A stretch of 64,000 nt of DNA from Thermofilaceae archaeon (GCA_027027675.1 JALVKT010000092.1:21048-85047); one strand, 5' to 3'. Positions 50,706 through 60,133 are shown, numbered from the stretch's first letter. Numbers and translations are program-made. Notes: generated by a model from the sequence alone, not told the origin.

Positions 50706-52789
50706 CCGCCGCAGTCGCAGAGGTTGAGACGATACCCCTCAGCGAGAAGATAGCGCTTTTCCTAAAAGGCTACGAGAAGGACGGCAGAGAAAAGTACAGG
50801 GAGAAAATTAGAAGAATGAGCATCGAGAGGAGCGTCTCTCTGGTCATAGACTTCGATGACCTCTTACAGTTCGACAAGACGCTAGCCAACGTCTTCCTTG
50901 AGCATCCGCGGGAGTTCCTCGAGGCCGCAGCGGAGGCAGTAAAAGTCGTAATGCTTACAGAGAACCCCGATTACGCCAGAGAGGTAAAAGAGTTTCACGC
51001 GAGGGTTAGGAGGCTCCCTGAGAACCTGCACGTGGGGATTAGGGATCTGCGCTCCAGGCACATCGGAAAAATAGTCTCTGTTGAAGGGATAATCACCAAG
51101 ATAACGCCTGTAAAGCAGCAGCTCAAGAAGGGCGTTTTCAGGTGCCTCACGTGCGGTTACGAGGTAGAGGTGGAACAGGGGGAACGGGGCCTGGTACAGC
51201 CGACCCAGTGCCCCAGGTGTAAGGAGGAGGGGAGAAAAAGCAGGGGCTTCACACTAGTGCCTGAAAAAAGCGTCTTCGAAGACGTCCAGAAGTTCATGCT
51301 GCAAGAGAAGCCTGAGGAGTTGCCCCCGGGCCAGCTGCCCCGAAGCATCGAAGTGATAGTGAGGCACGACCTGGTAGACACGGTTAGGCCGGGCGACAGG
51401 GCGGTCATAGTGGGCTTCGTTATGGTGGCCGAGGACAGGAGGCTAATGCGTAACTCGCCCCTCATATTCCACCCGTACCTCGAAGCAGTTCACGTGGAGG
51501 TCTCGACGAAGGAGAACCTCGACGTCGAGATAACTCCTCAGGACGAGAAGGCTATACTCGAGCTGGCCAAAAACCCGGACATTAGGGAGCGGATCGTAAA
51601 CGCGATCGCCCCATCGATCTACGGCTACAGGGAGATAAAGAAGGCTATAGCGCTCCTACTCTTCGGCGGCGTGCCAAAAGTGTACCCCGACGGCGTCCGC
51701 GTGAGGGGGGACATACACATACTCCTCGTGGGAGACCCGGGAACCGCTAAGAGCCAGCTTCTCCGCTACGCCGCCTCAATAGCGCCCCGAGGAATATACA
51801 CCACCGGGAAGGGAGCGACCGCCGCGGGCCTGACAGCCGCGGTTGTCAGGGAGAAGAGCACCGGAGAGTTCTACCTTGAGGCAGGAGCTCTCGTACTCGC
51901 GGACGGGGGAGTGGCTGCTATCGACGAGTTCGACAAGATGGAGGCGCGTGATCGCGTAAGTATACACGAGGCCATGGAGCAGCAGACCGTCAGTATAGCG
52001 AAGGCGGGCATAGTGGCGACGCTAAACGCTAGGGCCTCGATTCTTGCGGCGGCGAACCCCACCTTTGGGCGCTACCTCTATAACAAGACGATTGCCGAGA
52101 ACATAGACCTCCCAGTAACCATCCTCTCAAGGTTTGACCTCATATTCGTGATCCAGGATAGGCCGGACAAGAAGAGGGATCGCGAGCTAGCCGAGTACGT
52201 GCTCGACTTCCATAGGGGCGCTTACCCGGAAACCTTGGAGAGCCTAATAGAGCCCCTACTGTTGAAGAAGTACATAGCGTATGCCCGGAGATACGTGAAG
52301 CCGAAGCTCACCGAAGAGGCGAAGAAGAAAATAGTGGAGTACTATGTTTCCATGCGCGCGAAAAGCGAGGCGCCCGACGCGCCGATAGCCATAACCCCGA
52401 GACAGCTGGAGGCGCTCATCAGGCTTGCAGAGGCGCACGCCAAGATGGCGCTGAAAGAGGTTGTAACGGAGAAGGACGCTGAGGCCGCGATAGAACTCAT
52501 GGAGTACTTCCTACGAAACGTTGGAGTAGACACTGCAACTAAGGCGATCGACATAGACGTCGTAATGACCGGGAAGCCGAAGTCCCAGCGGGAAAAGATA
52601 GTCTTCATACTCGACCTTGTAAAGGAGATGGTCCGCGAAAACGACGGGAAACCTGTCTCAAAGGAGGAGGTGATAAGCAAGGCGGCGGAGAGAGGCATCG
52701 ACGAGCACTTTGCGCGCCGCGTACTAGAGGAACTTATTAAGAACGGTGAACTATTCGAGGCTGAGCCCGGCTACGTGATGAGGGTCTAG
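50702..52789 (+). CDS. mcm: MCM replicative DNA helicase
   Basis: Replicative helicase of 695 residues. N-terminal domain with a zinc motif (CLTC...CPRC), then the AAA+ core: Walker A GDPGTAKS (K350), Walker B IDEFDKM, and sensor/arginine finger SRFDLIF; a C-terminal winged helix closes the protein. The GTG at 50702 overlaps the gins23 stop (GTGA) and has GGTGG five bases upstream; a GTG at 50693 is possible. Hel308 follows by 10 nt. Confidence 0.96.
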   Translation: MTAAVAEVETIPLSEKIALFLKGYEKDGREKYREKIRRMSIERSVSLVIDFDDLLQFDKTLANVFLEHPREFLEAAAEAVKVVMLTENPDYAREVKEFHARVRRLPENLHVGIRDLRSRHIGKIVSVEGIITKITPVKQQLKKGVFRCLTCGYEVEVEQGERGLVQPTQCPRCKEEGRKSRGFTLVPEKSVFEDVQKFMLQEKPEELPPGQLPRSIEVIVRHDLVDTVRPGDRAVIVGFVMVAEDRRLMRNSPLIFHPYLEAVHVEVSTKENLDVEITPQDEKAILELAKNPDIRERIVNAIAPSIYGYREIKKAIALLLFGGVPKVYPDGVRVRGDIHILLVGDPGTAKSQLLRYAASIAPRGIYTTGKGATAAGLTAAVVREKSTGEFYLEAGALVLADGGVAAIDEFDKMEARDRVSIHEAMEQQTVSIAKAGIVATLNARASILAAANPTFGRYLYNKTIAENIDLPVTILSRFDLIFVIQDRPDKKRDRELAEYVLDFHRGAYPETLESLIEPLLLKKYIAYARRYVKPKLTEEAKKKIVEYYVSMRAKSEAPDAPIAITPRQLEALIRLAEAHAKMALKEVVTEKDAEAAIELMEYFLRNVGVDTATKAIDIDVVMTGKPKSQREKIVFILDLVKEMVRENDGKPVSKEEVISKAAERGIDEHFARRVLEELIKNGELFEAEPGYVMRV

Positions 52790-52799
52790 CGGCGTCACT

Positions 52800-54998
52800 A
52801 TGAGCGTTGAGGAGATACTTGGAGGCGTATTTCCGCGCAGGGTACTCTCCCTGCTTGAGAGGAGGGGTGTAAAGAAGCTCTACCCCACTCAGGTAGAGGC
52901 GATAAAGGCCGGCCTGTTCTCAGACCTGAGCATGATAGTGAGCGCCCCCACAGCTTCGGGGAAAACGCTGGTAGCTGTGCTCGCAATGCTCTACACGCTG
53001 CTTCGCGGAGGCAAAGTCCTATACCTCACACCCCTCAGGGCCCTGGCCAGCGAGAAGTACGAGGAATTCAAGTCGCTCTTCACAGAGCTAGGGTTTAAGG
53101 TCGCAGTGAGCACCGGAGACTACGACCAGGCCGACCCCTGGCTCGCAAAATACGACGTGATAGTCTCCACAAACGAGAAGGCGGACAGCCTCGTGAGGCA
53201 CAGGGCCCCTTGGCTGAGCAGCATACACCTCCTAGTGGTAGACGAGATACACACCCTGGGCTCCGAGAGGAGAGGCGCAACCCTCGAAGTTCTCCTCACA
53301 AGGCTTAGAACCGAGATGAAAGACGGGATGAAAATACTGGGGCTAAGCGCCACAGTAAAGAACCTCGAAGAGCTCGCCAAGTGGATCGAAGCACGACCTG
53401 TAAGAGTTAACTGGAGACCCGTAAAGCTTAAGGAAGGCGTATACTACGACGGCCAGATATACTTCGAAGACGAGACCGTGAAGCTCGGCTACTTCGACGA
53501 CCCCTACCTCGACCTCCTAGAGGACATCACCAGGAAGGGGGGACAGATGCTCCTCTTCGCCCCCACGAGGCGGTCAGCGGTCGCCGCCGCCAAAAAACTC
53601 GCACGAATATCCCAGCGCCGCCTAAGCGACAAGGAAAGGCGAAGCCTAAAAGAGGTGTCGGCGAAGCTGCGCAGGGTCTCCAGCGACAAGGTTACAGCCC
53701 TACTCGCCGACCTGGTGGAGCGCGGAGTAGCGTTCCACCACGCAGGCCTAGCGCCGGCGGCGCGCAGGCTTGTGGAGGACGCTTTCAGGGGCTTCCTACT
53801 TAAAGCTGTGAGCGCCACCCCCACCCTCGCGGCCGGAGTAAACCTCCCGGCACGTAGAGTAGTGATTTCAAGCTACAGGAGGTTTAACGTGGAACTCGGC
53901 TACTATGAACGCATCCCGGTGATGGAGTACAAGCAGATGGCGGGCAGGGCGGGAAGGCCGCAGTACGACAAGGAGGGAGAAGCTATTCTCATAGCACGCA
54001 CAATCGAAGAAGTAGACTACCTCTTCGACGAGTACATACACGCCGAGCCCGAAAAAATACTGTCACAGCTTGGAAGCGAGCCAGTGCTGCGCTCCCAGCT
54101 TCTCTCCGTGATAAGCACTGGGGGCGTGGGCAACGTCGAGACACTAGAGAAATTCCTGGAAAAAACCCTCTACTCCGTACAGTTCGGGATATTCTCCCTC
54201 AAAGCGCTGGCATCCCGAATCCTCAGACGCCTCGGGGAGAAAGGCCTAGTCGTGATAGAGGACAGCGGCACCCTCTCCGCCACTCCACTCGGCAGGAGAA
54301 CCGCCGAGCTCTACATAGACCCTGAAACCACGATCGAAGGAGTAGAGTTCTTCAAAAGCCACGGAGAGCCGAGCATCCTGGCATACCTCATGCTCCTCTG
54401 CCACACGCCAGACATGTCCACCCTCTACCTACGACGCAACGAGAAGGAAAAACTCCTTGAGATAGCCGAGGAGAGAGCCGGCGAGATCGGATACAGGATG
54501 CCGCTAGACGATGTAGAACTCGAGTTCTTCCTCTCTAGGCTTAAAACAGCACTCCTCCTAGAAGACTGGATCGAAGAGGCCGGCGAAGACACGCTAGTGG
54601 AAAAATACGAAGTCGGCCCAGGAGACATATACTCGATAACACAGACTGCCGAGTGGATAGCCTTCTCCCTCTCACAGATAGCTGACATACTTGGCTACAC
54701 CCTCCACTCCGCCAACCTAAACATACTAAGCAAACGCATAAAGCACGGAGTACGCGAGGAACTGCTAGAACTCGTAGCCCTCCCAGGCATAGGAAGGGTT
54801 AGGGCGAGAATACTCTACAACCACGGCTACAGAAGCCTACTCGACCTGGCCCAGGCAAGCGTGGAGGAGCTGGCAAAGATAAGGGGCATAGGCCCCTCCC
54901 TGGCGGAGAAGATAAAGAAATACTTCGAGTCACCCTCCACGGGGGAAGCCGAGGAGGGAGAAGCCCCCCTACAAGAAACGATAGACGCCTTCTTCTAG
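52800..54998 (+). CDS. hel308: Hel308/Hjm superfamily 2 DNA helicase
   Basis: Ski2-like 3'-5' helicase acting at stalled forks; 732 residues. Motif I APTASGKT, DEIH box, SATVKN, and QMAGRAGRPQYD (motif VI), a ratchet region, and a C-terminal helix-hairpin-helix (LPGIGRVRARILYNHG). The tail QETIDAFF is a good PCNA-interacting box. Clustering with mcm and gins23 ties it to replication restart. Confidence 0.94.
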   Translation: MSVEEILGGVFPRRVLSLLERRGVKKLYPTQVEAIKAGLFSDLSMIVSAPTASGKTLVAVLAMLYTLLRGGKVLYLTPLRALASEKYEEFKSLFTELGFKVAVSTGDYDQADPWLAKYDVIVSTNEKADSLVRHRAPWLSSIHLLVVDEIHTLGSERRGATLEVLLTRLRTEMKDGMKILGLSATVKNLEELAKWIEARPVRVNWRPVKLKEGVYYDGQIYFEDETVKLGYFDDPYLDLLEDITRKGGQMLLFAPTRRSAVAAAKKLARISQRRLSDKERRSLKEVSAKLRRVSSDKVTALLADLVERGVAFHHAGLAPAARRLVEDAFRGFLLKAVSATPTLAAGVNLPARRVVISSYRRFNVELGYYERIPVMEYKQMAGRAGRPQYDKEGEAILIARTIEEVDYLFDEYIHAEPEKILSQLGSEPVLRSQLLSVISTGGVGNVETLEKFLEKTLYSVQFGIFSLKALASRILRRLGEKGLVVIEDSGTLSATPLGRRTAELYIDPETTIEGVEFFKSHGEPSILAYLMLLCHTPDMSTLYLRRNEKEKLLEIAEERAGEIGYRMPLDDVELEFFLSRLKTALLLEDWIEEAGEDTLVEKYEVGPGDIYSITQTAEWIAFSLSQIADILGYTLHSANLNILSKRIKHGVREELLELVALPGIGRVRARILYNHGYRSLLDLAQASVEELAKIRGIGPSLAEKIKKYFESPSTGEAEEGEAPLQETIDAFF

Positions 54999-55042
54999 AC
55001 ACCTACGTAATCCAATCCTAAAAATATCCTCTAACACACTAT

Positions 55043-55116
55043 CCTAGAGGCGGCGATGATGAACTGGCGATCGTCGACCGGTGAGAGGCAAGAGTACAGC
55101 TGAAGCCGCCCCTAGG
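55043..55116 (+). ncRNA. C/D box guide sRNA in the leader of ksgA
   Basis: Box C ATGATGA (55056-55062) and box D CTGA (55100-55103) are enclosed by a strong terminal stem: GGCGGC (55049-55054) pairs with GCCGCC (55105-55110), and after one mismatch CCTAG (55043-55047) pairs with CTAGG (55112-55116). Inside, TCGA (55074-55077) and GTGAGAG (55081-55087) can be D' and C', giving guides of 11 and 12 nt. A TATA-like AAAAATATCC lies about 25 nt upstream. The ksgA ATG is only 10 nt past the stem, so the element is either processed from, or part of, the ksgA mRNA. The same bases can also be read as a 15-codon ORF. Confidence 0.72.
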
Positions 55117-55125
55117 TAGAGAGCA

Positions 55126-55911
55126 ATGACGTGCGGGCTCCGCAGATACGTGAAACACTTCCTCTCACAGACGGGCTTCCGCCCGAGAAAAAGGCGTGGA
55201 CAGAGCTTCCTAGTAGACTGCAGAGTAGCCGAGAAGGTCGCGGAAGAAGCCGCCGCAGAGGAAGTATACGAGATAGGGGTCGGCCTAGGCTCCCTCACCT
55301 TCTACCTCTCACGGACCTCCAGCCACGTGGTCGGCGTGGAAATAGAAGAAAAACTTGCAAGGTACACGCGGGAAAACCTCGGCATCCCAAACCTCGACCT
55401 TATAGTGGCCGACGCCCTCAAAATAGTACCTGGCAGACACGTTGAAAGCGTAGCGTCCAGCGTCCCCTACTCCATATCCTCGCCACTAATAGTACACCTG
55501 TGCCGCAACGTAGCATTCACAAAAGCAGTCCTCATACTCCAAAAGGAGTTCGCCGAAAGACTCCTCGCCAAGCCCGGAGCCAAAAACTACGGGAGAATAA
55601 GCGTCCTATCCTCGCTCTGCTTCACAACCGAGAAACTGTTCAACGTAAGCCGCAAGTCCTTCCTCCCCTCACCAGAAGTCGACTCAGTCGCGCTACGGCT
55701 CTCCAAGAAAGCCCTAAGCCCCAGCACACTAGAAGCCGTGGAGAAGGTTACAGGAAAACTGTTCACCTACAGGCGCCGCCTACTCCGCTCAGCACTCAAA
55801 AAGGCCTACCCCGGAGCACAGCCACCGCCAAGCCTGGAAAATAGAAGAGTCTACCAGATAACACCGCAGGAATTCCTGTTACTCGCAAAAACCCTGGAAG
55901 GGGCTACTTAA
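55126..55911 (+). CDS. ksgA: rRNA dimethyladenosine transferase KsgA/Dim1, with altered motif IV
   Basis: Small-subunit rRNA N6,N6-adenine dimethylase, 261 residues. KRRGQSFLVD and EIGVGLGSLTFYL (motif I) and SFLPSPEVDSVALRL identify the family. Motif IV, normally N-x-P-Y with an asparagine needed for amino methylation, reads SVPYSISSPL here: asparagine replaced by serine. The protein may be weakly active, or act mainly as an assembly factor. It is convergent with rpl37ae by 8 nt. Confidence 0.88.
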   Translation: MTCGLRRYVKHFLSQTGFRPRKRRGQSFLVDCRVAEKVAEEAAAEEVYEIGVGLGSLTFYLSRTSSHVVGVEIEEKLARYTRENLGIPNLDLIVADALKIVPGRHVESVASSVPYSISSPLIVHLCRNVAFTKAVLILQKEFAERLLAKPGAKNYGRISVLSSLCFTTEKLFNVSRKSFLPSPEVDSVALRLSKKALSPSTLEAVEKVTGKLFTYRRRLLRSALKKAYPGAQPPPSLENRRVYQITPQEFLLLAKTLEGAT

Positions 55912-56179
55912 GCCCCATACGTTTAAGCTCCTCAGGCGCAAACGTCTTCCCAAGCTGCGTGCGAGGCACCCATGCGCCACCAGCAAACGTGTAGCCGCAC
56001 TTCTTGCAACGCCACACCCCAATGCTAACCCTCACCAGCGTCCCCCTTGAGTGGCAGCGAGGACATCTGTGCTTCTTACTCTTCATCTTCTTCTCTATCG
56101 CCGCAACCCTCTTCCTCAGAGTGGAGCCGTACCTCGCGCCGAAGCGGCCGGCGCTGCCGACAACCTTAGTCCGCCCCAT
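55904..56179 (-). CDS. rpl37ae: 50S ribosomal protein L37Ae
   Basis: Zinc-containing ribosomal protein, 91 residues: opening GRTKVVGSAGRFGARYG and zinc ligands C39, C42, C58, C61. It is the last gene of the block psmA-SBDS-rrp4-rrp41-rrp42-rpl37ae, as in the exosome superoperon. Confidence 0.94.
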   Translation of the reverse strand: MGRTKVVGSAGRFGARYGSTLRKRVAAIEKKMKSKKHRCPRCHSRGTLVRVSIGVWRCKKCGYTFAGGAWVPRTQLGKTFAPEELKRMGLK

Positions 56180-56220
56180 CAGGTGTCACCCGCCATATCT
56201 TCGCCAGCCCAATTATATGC

Positions 56221-57039
56221 TTATGCACCCGGCTTCCCCGGAAGCTTCTCGAAAAGCTTCGGCGCCACCTCCAACGCAATGTCCCGCGCGTCAAGCAGCT
56301 CTTTCACCCTAAACGCCCCTGAGCCGCCCTTCTGTATGCCGCAAATGTTTAAGTCCTCGTTTACGGCGTAGGTTATCCTAGCGTCCGCGGCCAGCTCCTC
56401 CTCAAACGTCGGGTCGACAACGAGGAAGTCCTCTATCTTAGCGATGGTCACGTACACTACACGTGTTTTTATCGGGAGCGGCTTTTTCTCCTCGGAAACC
56501 CTGACCTCTCCCTCCTCAACGGTGGCCACCGGCAACTTAGTGTCCAGGAGAGCAGACATCGCTGCCAGGCCGGAGGCATCTATCAGGTTCCCATAGTGGT
56601 CCAGCGGGTATATGTCAACAAATATAGTCCACACCTTCGAGCCGGGCACAAGCACGAGGGACTCGAGGTCCACAGCCTCGGCGCTGCGCAGCCCCCTATC
56701 TATAACCCTGGCAAGCTCGATCGCATCCTCGCCTGGAGGGCCGGGTTCAAACACGGGCGAGGCAACCGGTATAAACTCGGCGTTTACTATCTGAACCCCC
56801 ATGTTCGGGGTGTCCGGGAAAGGCGTGCCAACGTCCACCTTGACCCCAGCTATAACCTTAGTGTCGCCCAGGCTTACGAGCGCGGAGCCCTCAGCCTTCC
56901 CAACGTAGCCAGTCTTAACCTCTATCTCCCTGTACTCCGTCAGGGAGCGCCCGTCCTCCCTCTCACCCTTCCTCAGCCCCGCGAGTATAACCTCCCTCTT
57001 GAGAAGCGACAATACTCCGGCAGACTTAGACTCACTCAC
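56221..57039 (-). CDS. rrp42: Exosome subunit Rrp42
   Basis: RNase PH-fold, non-catalytic subunit alternating with Rrp41 in the hexameric ring; 272 residues. GLRKGEREDGRSLTEYREIEVKTG is the family opening in part; DTKVIAGVKVDVGTPFPD follows. It completes the composite active site and RNA path. It overlaps rrp41 by 8 nt. Confidence 0.95.
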   Translation of the reverse strand: MSESKSAGVLSLLKREVILAGLRKGEREDGRSLTEYREIEVKTGYVGKAEGSALVSLGDTKVIAGVKVDVGTPFPDTPNMGVQIVNAEFIPVASPVFEPGPPGEDAIELARVIDRGLRSAEAVDLESLVLVPGSKVWTIFVDIYPLDHYGNLIDASGLAAMSALLDTKLPVATVEEGEVRVSEEKKPLPIKTRVVYVTIAKIEDFLVVDPTFEEELAADARITYAVNEDLNICGIQKGGSGAFRVKELLDARDIALEVAPKLFEKLPGKPGA

Positions 57040-57775
57040 TCTTCTCCACCTCCCTTACCACATCCACATACTTCTTCTTGAGAGCCCTCTTCTGCTCCCG
57101 ATAAATCTTCTTTATAGGGTCGGCCACCATGCGGAACGCGTCCTCTATCTCCTGAGGGGTAAACACGCCGTCAGCCTGGAAAAGCGTGACATAGTTCAGC
57201 TGAGGCATCATGGCTATGGGCATGTCACCCTCACCGTACTGGTCCTCCAAGCCGTTCAAGTCGACGACGAGGCGCCCACCAACCTTTCCGATAGCAATGG
57301 CCGACACGAGGTCGCGCATAGCTATGCCGGCGTCCGCAAGGGCCACCGCCGCCGCAGTGATGCTAGCCGTCCTCGTACCACCGTCAGCCTCCAACACCTC
57401 AATGAAAACGTCTATCATAGTCCTCGGGTACTCGTTGAGGAACACCGCCGGCTCCAAGGCCTGCCTTATAACCATTGAAAGCTCAACCTCCCTCCTAGAC
57501 GGGCTCGGGCTCTTACGGTCAGACACTGAGAAAGGAGCCATCGAGTAGCGGCACCTAATCACGGCCCTGTCCGGCTCCGCCAAGTACTTCGGCGTAGACT
57601 CGTGGGGGCCATAAACAGCAACGATAATCTTGTTGTTCCCAAGCTCGATGTAGGCCGAGCCATCAGCGTTTTTGAGGACACCAGCCTCTATCCTTAGACG
57701 CCGCATCTCATTTGGGTACCTGCCGTCCACGCGTTTACCGCTCTCATCGATCAACTGTATATTACTGTTTTTCAT
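57032..57775 (-). CDS. rrp41: Exosome catalytic subunit Rrp41
   Basis: Phosphorolytic 3'-5' exoribonuclease subunit, 247 residues. RVDGRYPNEMRRLRIEAG and KIIVAVYGPHE are RNase PH signatures, and DLNGLEDQYGEGDMPIAMMP contains the conserved acidic catalytic residues. GGAGGTAG precedes the ATG. It overlaps rrp4 by 14 nt and rrp42 by 8 nt. Confidence 0.96.
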   Translation of the reverse strand: MKNSNIQLIDESGKRVDGRYPNEMRRLRIEAGVLKNADGSAYIELGNNKIIVAVYGPHESTPKYLAEPDRAVIRCRYSMAPFSVSDRKSPSPSRREVELSMVIRQALEPAVFLNEYPRTMIDVFIEVLEADGGTRTASITAAAVALADAGIAMRDLVSAIAIGKVGGRLVVDLNGLEDQYGEGDMPIAMMPQLNYVTLFQADGVFTPQEIEDAFRMVADPIKKIYREQKRALKKKYVDVVREVEKSE

Positions 57776-58487
57776 TACTACCTCCTCCTAACTCATTCAG
57801 CTTCTCCATGATAAACTCTCTTATACGGTCTGTCAGGCCCGAAGTGTGAGCCTCCCTCTCTATCTTCTTTATAGCCAACGCCGCAAGCTCCATCTTCGCC
57901 CTATCCTTGCCAACAATAACTATCCTGCCGTTCTTCCCCACCACGAGCTCTACCCCTAGCAGCTCCTTCAACATGTTAATCATGGAGCCCTTACGGCCAA
58001 TAACCCTCGGAATCTTCGAGGGCGGAACCTCCACGACCAGCCCCTTAGGTATCTTTCCCAGCCTAGACTCCTTGATCGTAATCAAGGGGTCCCTAGCATA
58101 GTCGAAGGCCACGACCTTCGCGGCTATAATGTCCCCCACATCCAGGATCTTCGAAAGCTCGCTCCTCGGAACACTGGTTGGCTTCGAGAAAACCTCTGTG
58201 AGAGGAAGTATCGCGGGATAAGGCGAGTTAATGTCCACCGTCCAGTTCGTCATCCCAACCTCGACGATCTTCCCTATCACGAGGTCTCCCGGCGAAGGAA
58301 TATACTTGCCCTTAAGCGTGACCAGGTTCACCCGCTTATTCTCCTTGTCAACGAACACGACGCCCAAAACCTTCGAGTAGTACTTCCCGTTCCTCTCGTA
58401 AACCTTACCCTCAACCCTAAACCTGTTCTTGTCAGCGATAAGCTCCCCAGGCACCACTATCTGGCGGTTCTCAACATACACAGGCAT
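57762..58487 (-). CDS. rrp4: Exosome cap subunit Rrp4
   Basis: RNA-binding cap protein with N-terminal, S1 and KH domains; PGELIADKNRF, WTVDINSPYPAILPL (S1) and PRVIGRKGSMINML (KH GxxG) are visible. The start is placed at 58487, where GGTG stands seven bases upstream, rather than at 58535, inside SBDS. The product has 241 residues. Confidence 0.94.
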   Translation of the reverse strand: MPVYVENRQIVVPGELIADKNRFRVEGKVYERNGKYYSKVLGVVFVDKENKRVNLVTLKGKYIPSPGDLVIGKIVEVGMTNWTVDINSPYPAILPLTEVFSKPTSVPRSELSKILDVGDIIAAKVVAFDYARDPLITIKESRLGKIPKGLVVEVPPSKIPRVIGRKGSMINMLKELLGVELVVGKNGRIVIVGKDRAKMELAALAIKKIEREAHTSGLTDRIREFIMEKLNELGGGSNEKQ

Positions 58488-58497
58488 ACTTTCACAC

Positions 58498-59193
58498 CTA
58501 CTTTGTACCCAGTATTTTAACCTCCCCCTCCCCACGAGTCAACGATGCAACCTTCTCCACAACCACGTTTTGCATGCCAGCGGGCACCTCGAGCTGAGCG
58601 AGCCACGTCCCATCCTTCATGTAAGCCTCCCTCACAATCCTCCCGAGCTTTGAAAGAGCCGGGTACGCCCTGCCCACATACTGGGGAGGAATCTTCACCG
58701 CTATCTCAGCCCTCGCTATCTTCATGGGCAGCACCAGCCTCAACGCCTTTATTATATCGTTGATCTGAGCCTCAACCGGCTTGTACGGGTCGACGCCGAC
58801 CTTCGCCTGCTCCAGCGCCAGCTCTATCCTCTTAGGAGGTATGGGAAGATTCGTCCTAGGGTCAATGGCGTTTCTAGAGAGGAACTCTATTATCTGCCTC
58901 TTCTTTTTCTCCATAAGCTCCCTGCGCTGCTCGGAGGTTAACAGCAGCTCGCCCCGGCTCAGAATTATCTCCGCAACCTTGTATGGGTCGCTCGTCCCGA
59001 AAAGCTTCCTCAGCTCCGCCTCCGAGGCCTTTAGGCCCCGCTTAACGTCGTAGTATATAAACTCGCCCTCCAGAATGTCCCCTATATCCACCTTCTCCCC
59101 GCTCTTGTACCGCCACGCCTTGTCAACATGCACTATAATCTCGAAGCGCTTACCACCCTTCTCGAGCCTAGCCACAGTCAACTTTTTCGACAT
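58498..59193 (-). CDS. sbds: Ribosome maturation protein SBDS homologue
   Basis: Archaeal SBDS/Sdo1, which promotes release of the anti-association factor aIF6 from the 50S subunit. The start at 59193 (MSKKLTVARLEKGGKRFEI) gives 231 residues in three domains; FGTSDPYKVAEIILSRGELL is the FYSH-domain signature. It heads an uninterrupted set with rrp4, rrp41, rrp42 and rpl37ae. Confidence 0.93.
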   Translation of the reverse strand: MSKKLTVARLEKGGKRFEIIVHVDKAWRYKSGEKVDIGDILEGEFIYYDVKRGLKASEAELRKLFGTSDPYKVAEIILSRGELLLTSEQRRELMEKKKRQIIEFLSRNAIDPRTNLPIPPKRIELALEQAKVGVDPYKPVEAQINDIIKALRLVLPMKIARAEIAVKIPPQYVGRAYPALSKLGRIVREAYMKDGTWLAQLEVPAGMQNVVVEKVASLTRGEGEVKILGTK

Positions 59194-59312
59194 GACAATT
59201 ACCAATGCTTATACGCTACTAGAGCTAAATCCTCTTTGCCCAACAAATGGCCGGCCAGCCCAGCGTCAACGCCAGCACACAACAAAAAGGAGAAGGTGCC
59301 TGGGGGAAGCCC
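59194..59312 (-). promoter_or_regulatory. Gap between psmA and SBDS
   Basis: About 110 nt. Reading leftward it holds a T-run (CTCCTTTTTGTTG) just past the psmA stop, a possible terminator, and then an A/T-richer part (GATTTAGCTC, 59228-59237) that could be a promoter for SBDS. No RNA gene was recognised. Confidence 0.35.
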
Positions 59313-60026
59313 TTACAGCTTCTCTATGTAAGACTCAACCTCTTCGCGCGAAAGCAGCCGGAAAACCTTGTCCTCAACGCTAATCCTCGCCATCTCAATG
59401 TTCTCCGCCTTAAACTCCTTCTCCATAGCCGCCCTAAGCGCCTTAAGAGCGAGCAGCGTAGCCTCCTCCAAGCTAATGTCGTCCCTATACTCCTCCGTAA
59501 ACACCTCCAGCGCCCGCTGAGCGCCCGAGCCCACAGCCCTAGCCTTGCAGTGGAGATACGTGCCGCCGGGGTCAGTCTGTATCAAGTGGGGCCCAAGCCT
59601 GTCAACTCCCGCGAACAGGAAGGATACGCCGAACGGCCTCACACCCCCATGCTGCGTATACGCCTGCTTTATGTCACATATCCTCTTCACGAGCAGCTCG
59701 ACCGGTATAGGCTCGCCATAGATTATCCTGTGGCTCTGAGCGTAGATCCGGGCCTGGTCTATGAGAACCCTTGCGTCGCCGAAGAGGCCGGCAAAAGCCA
59801 GCCCTATATGCTCGTCGACCCGCTTAATCTTCTCAGTACCCTCCACGAGGGGGAACGTGCTCCTCTTCTCCACCGCGAGCACAACCCCCTCCCTCGACTT
59901 GACGCCCAGCGCCGTCATGCCGCGCTTCACGGCCTCAAACGCGTACTCGACCTGGTAGAGCCGCCCCTCAGGGCTGAAGATCGTTATCGCCCTATCATAC
60001 CCCATTCCAGGTGCAGCTGGAAACAT
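59313..60026 (-). CDS. psmA: Proteasome alpha subunit
   Basis: Outer-ring subunit of the 20S proteasome. GYDRAITIFSPEGRLYQVEYA is the alpha-type signature that gates the channel, and the usual KRVDEHIGLAFAGLFGDAR-like core follows. The start at 60026 (MFPAAPGMGYDRA) is more likely than 60035. A TATA-like TTTTAATATCT (about 60062-60072) lies upstream. It is divergent from psmB. Confidence 0.95.
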   Translation of the reverse strand: MFPAAPGMGYDRAITIFSPEGRLYQVEYAFEAVKRGMTALGVKSREGVVLAVEKRSTFPLVEGTEKIKRVDEHIGLAFAGLFGDARVLIDQARIYAQSHRIIYGEPIPVELLVKRICDIKQAYTQHGGVRPFGVSFLFAGVDRLGPHLIQTDPGGTYLHCKARAVGSGAQRALEVFTEEYRDDISLEEATLLALKALRAAMEKEFKAENIEMARISVEDKVFRLLSREEVESYIEKL

Positions 60027-60060
60027 TACTCTCAACCCCTACCTAGCATGTAGCGGTGCC

Positions 60061-60100
60061 AGATATTAAAAACATGTACGTTGACGCTCACCTTTATATC
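60061..60100. promoter_or_regulatory. Divergent promoter of psmA and psmB
   Basis: A minus-strand TATA (GTTTTTAATATCT, 60061-60073) is placed for psmA and a plus-strand TATA (CTTTATAT, 60092-60099) for psmB, about 30 nt apart, so the two proteasome subunits share one control region. Confidence 0.6.
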
Positions 60101-60133
60101 GCCTTTACCCGGACACATTATGAGGAGACTGGC

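Noticed and set aside
50693..54998. Replication origin near mcm/gins23
   Set aside because: No Orc1/Cdc6 gene and no repeated origin-recognition boxes were seen; gene content alone does not support an origin.
59247..60053. 268-codon frame antisense to psmA, and other long antisense frames such as 62374-63282 in polB
   Set aside because: They are shadows of strongly coding genes with recognised motifs on the correct strand and frame.
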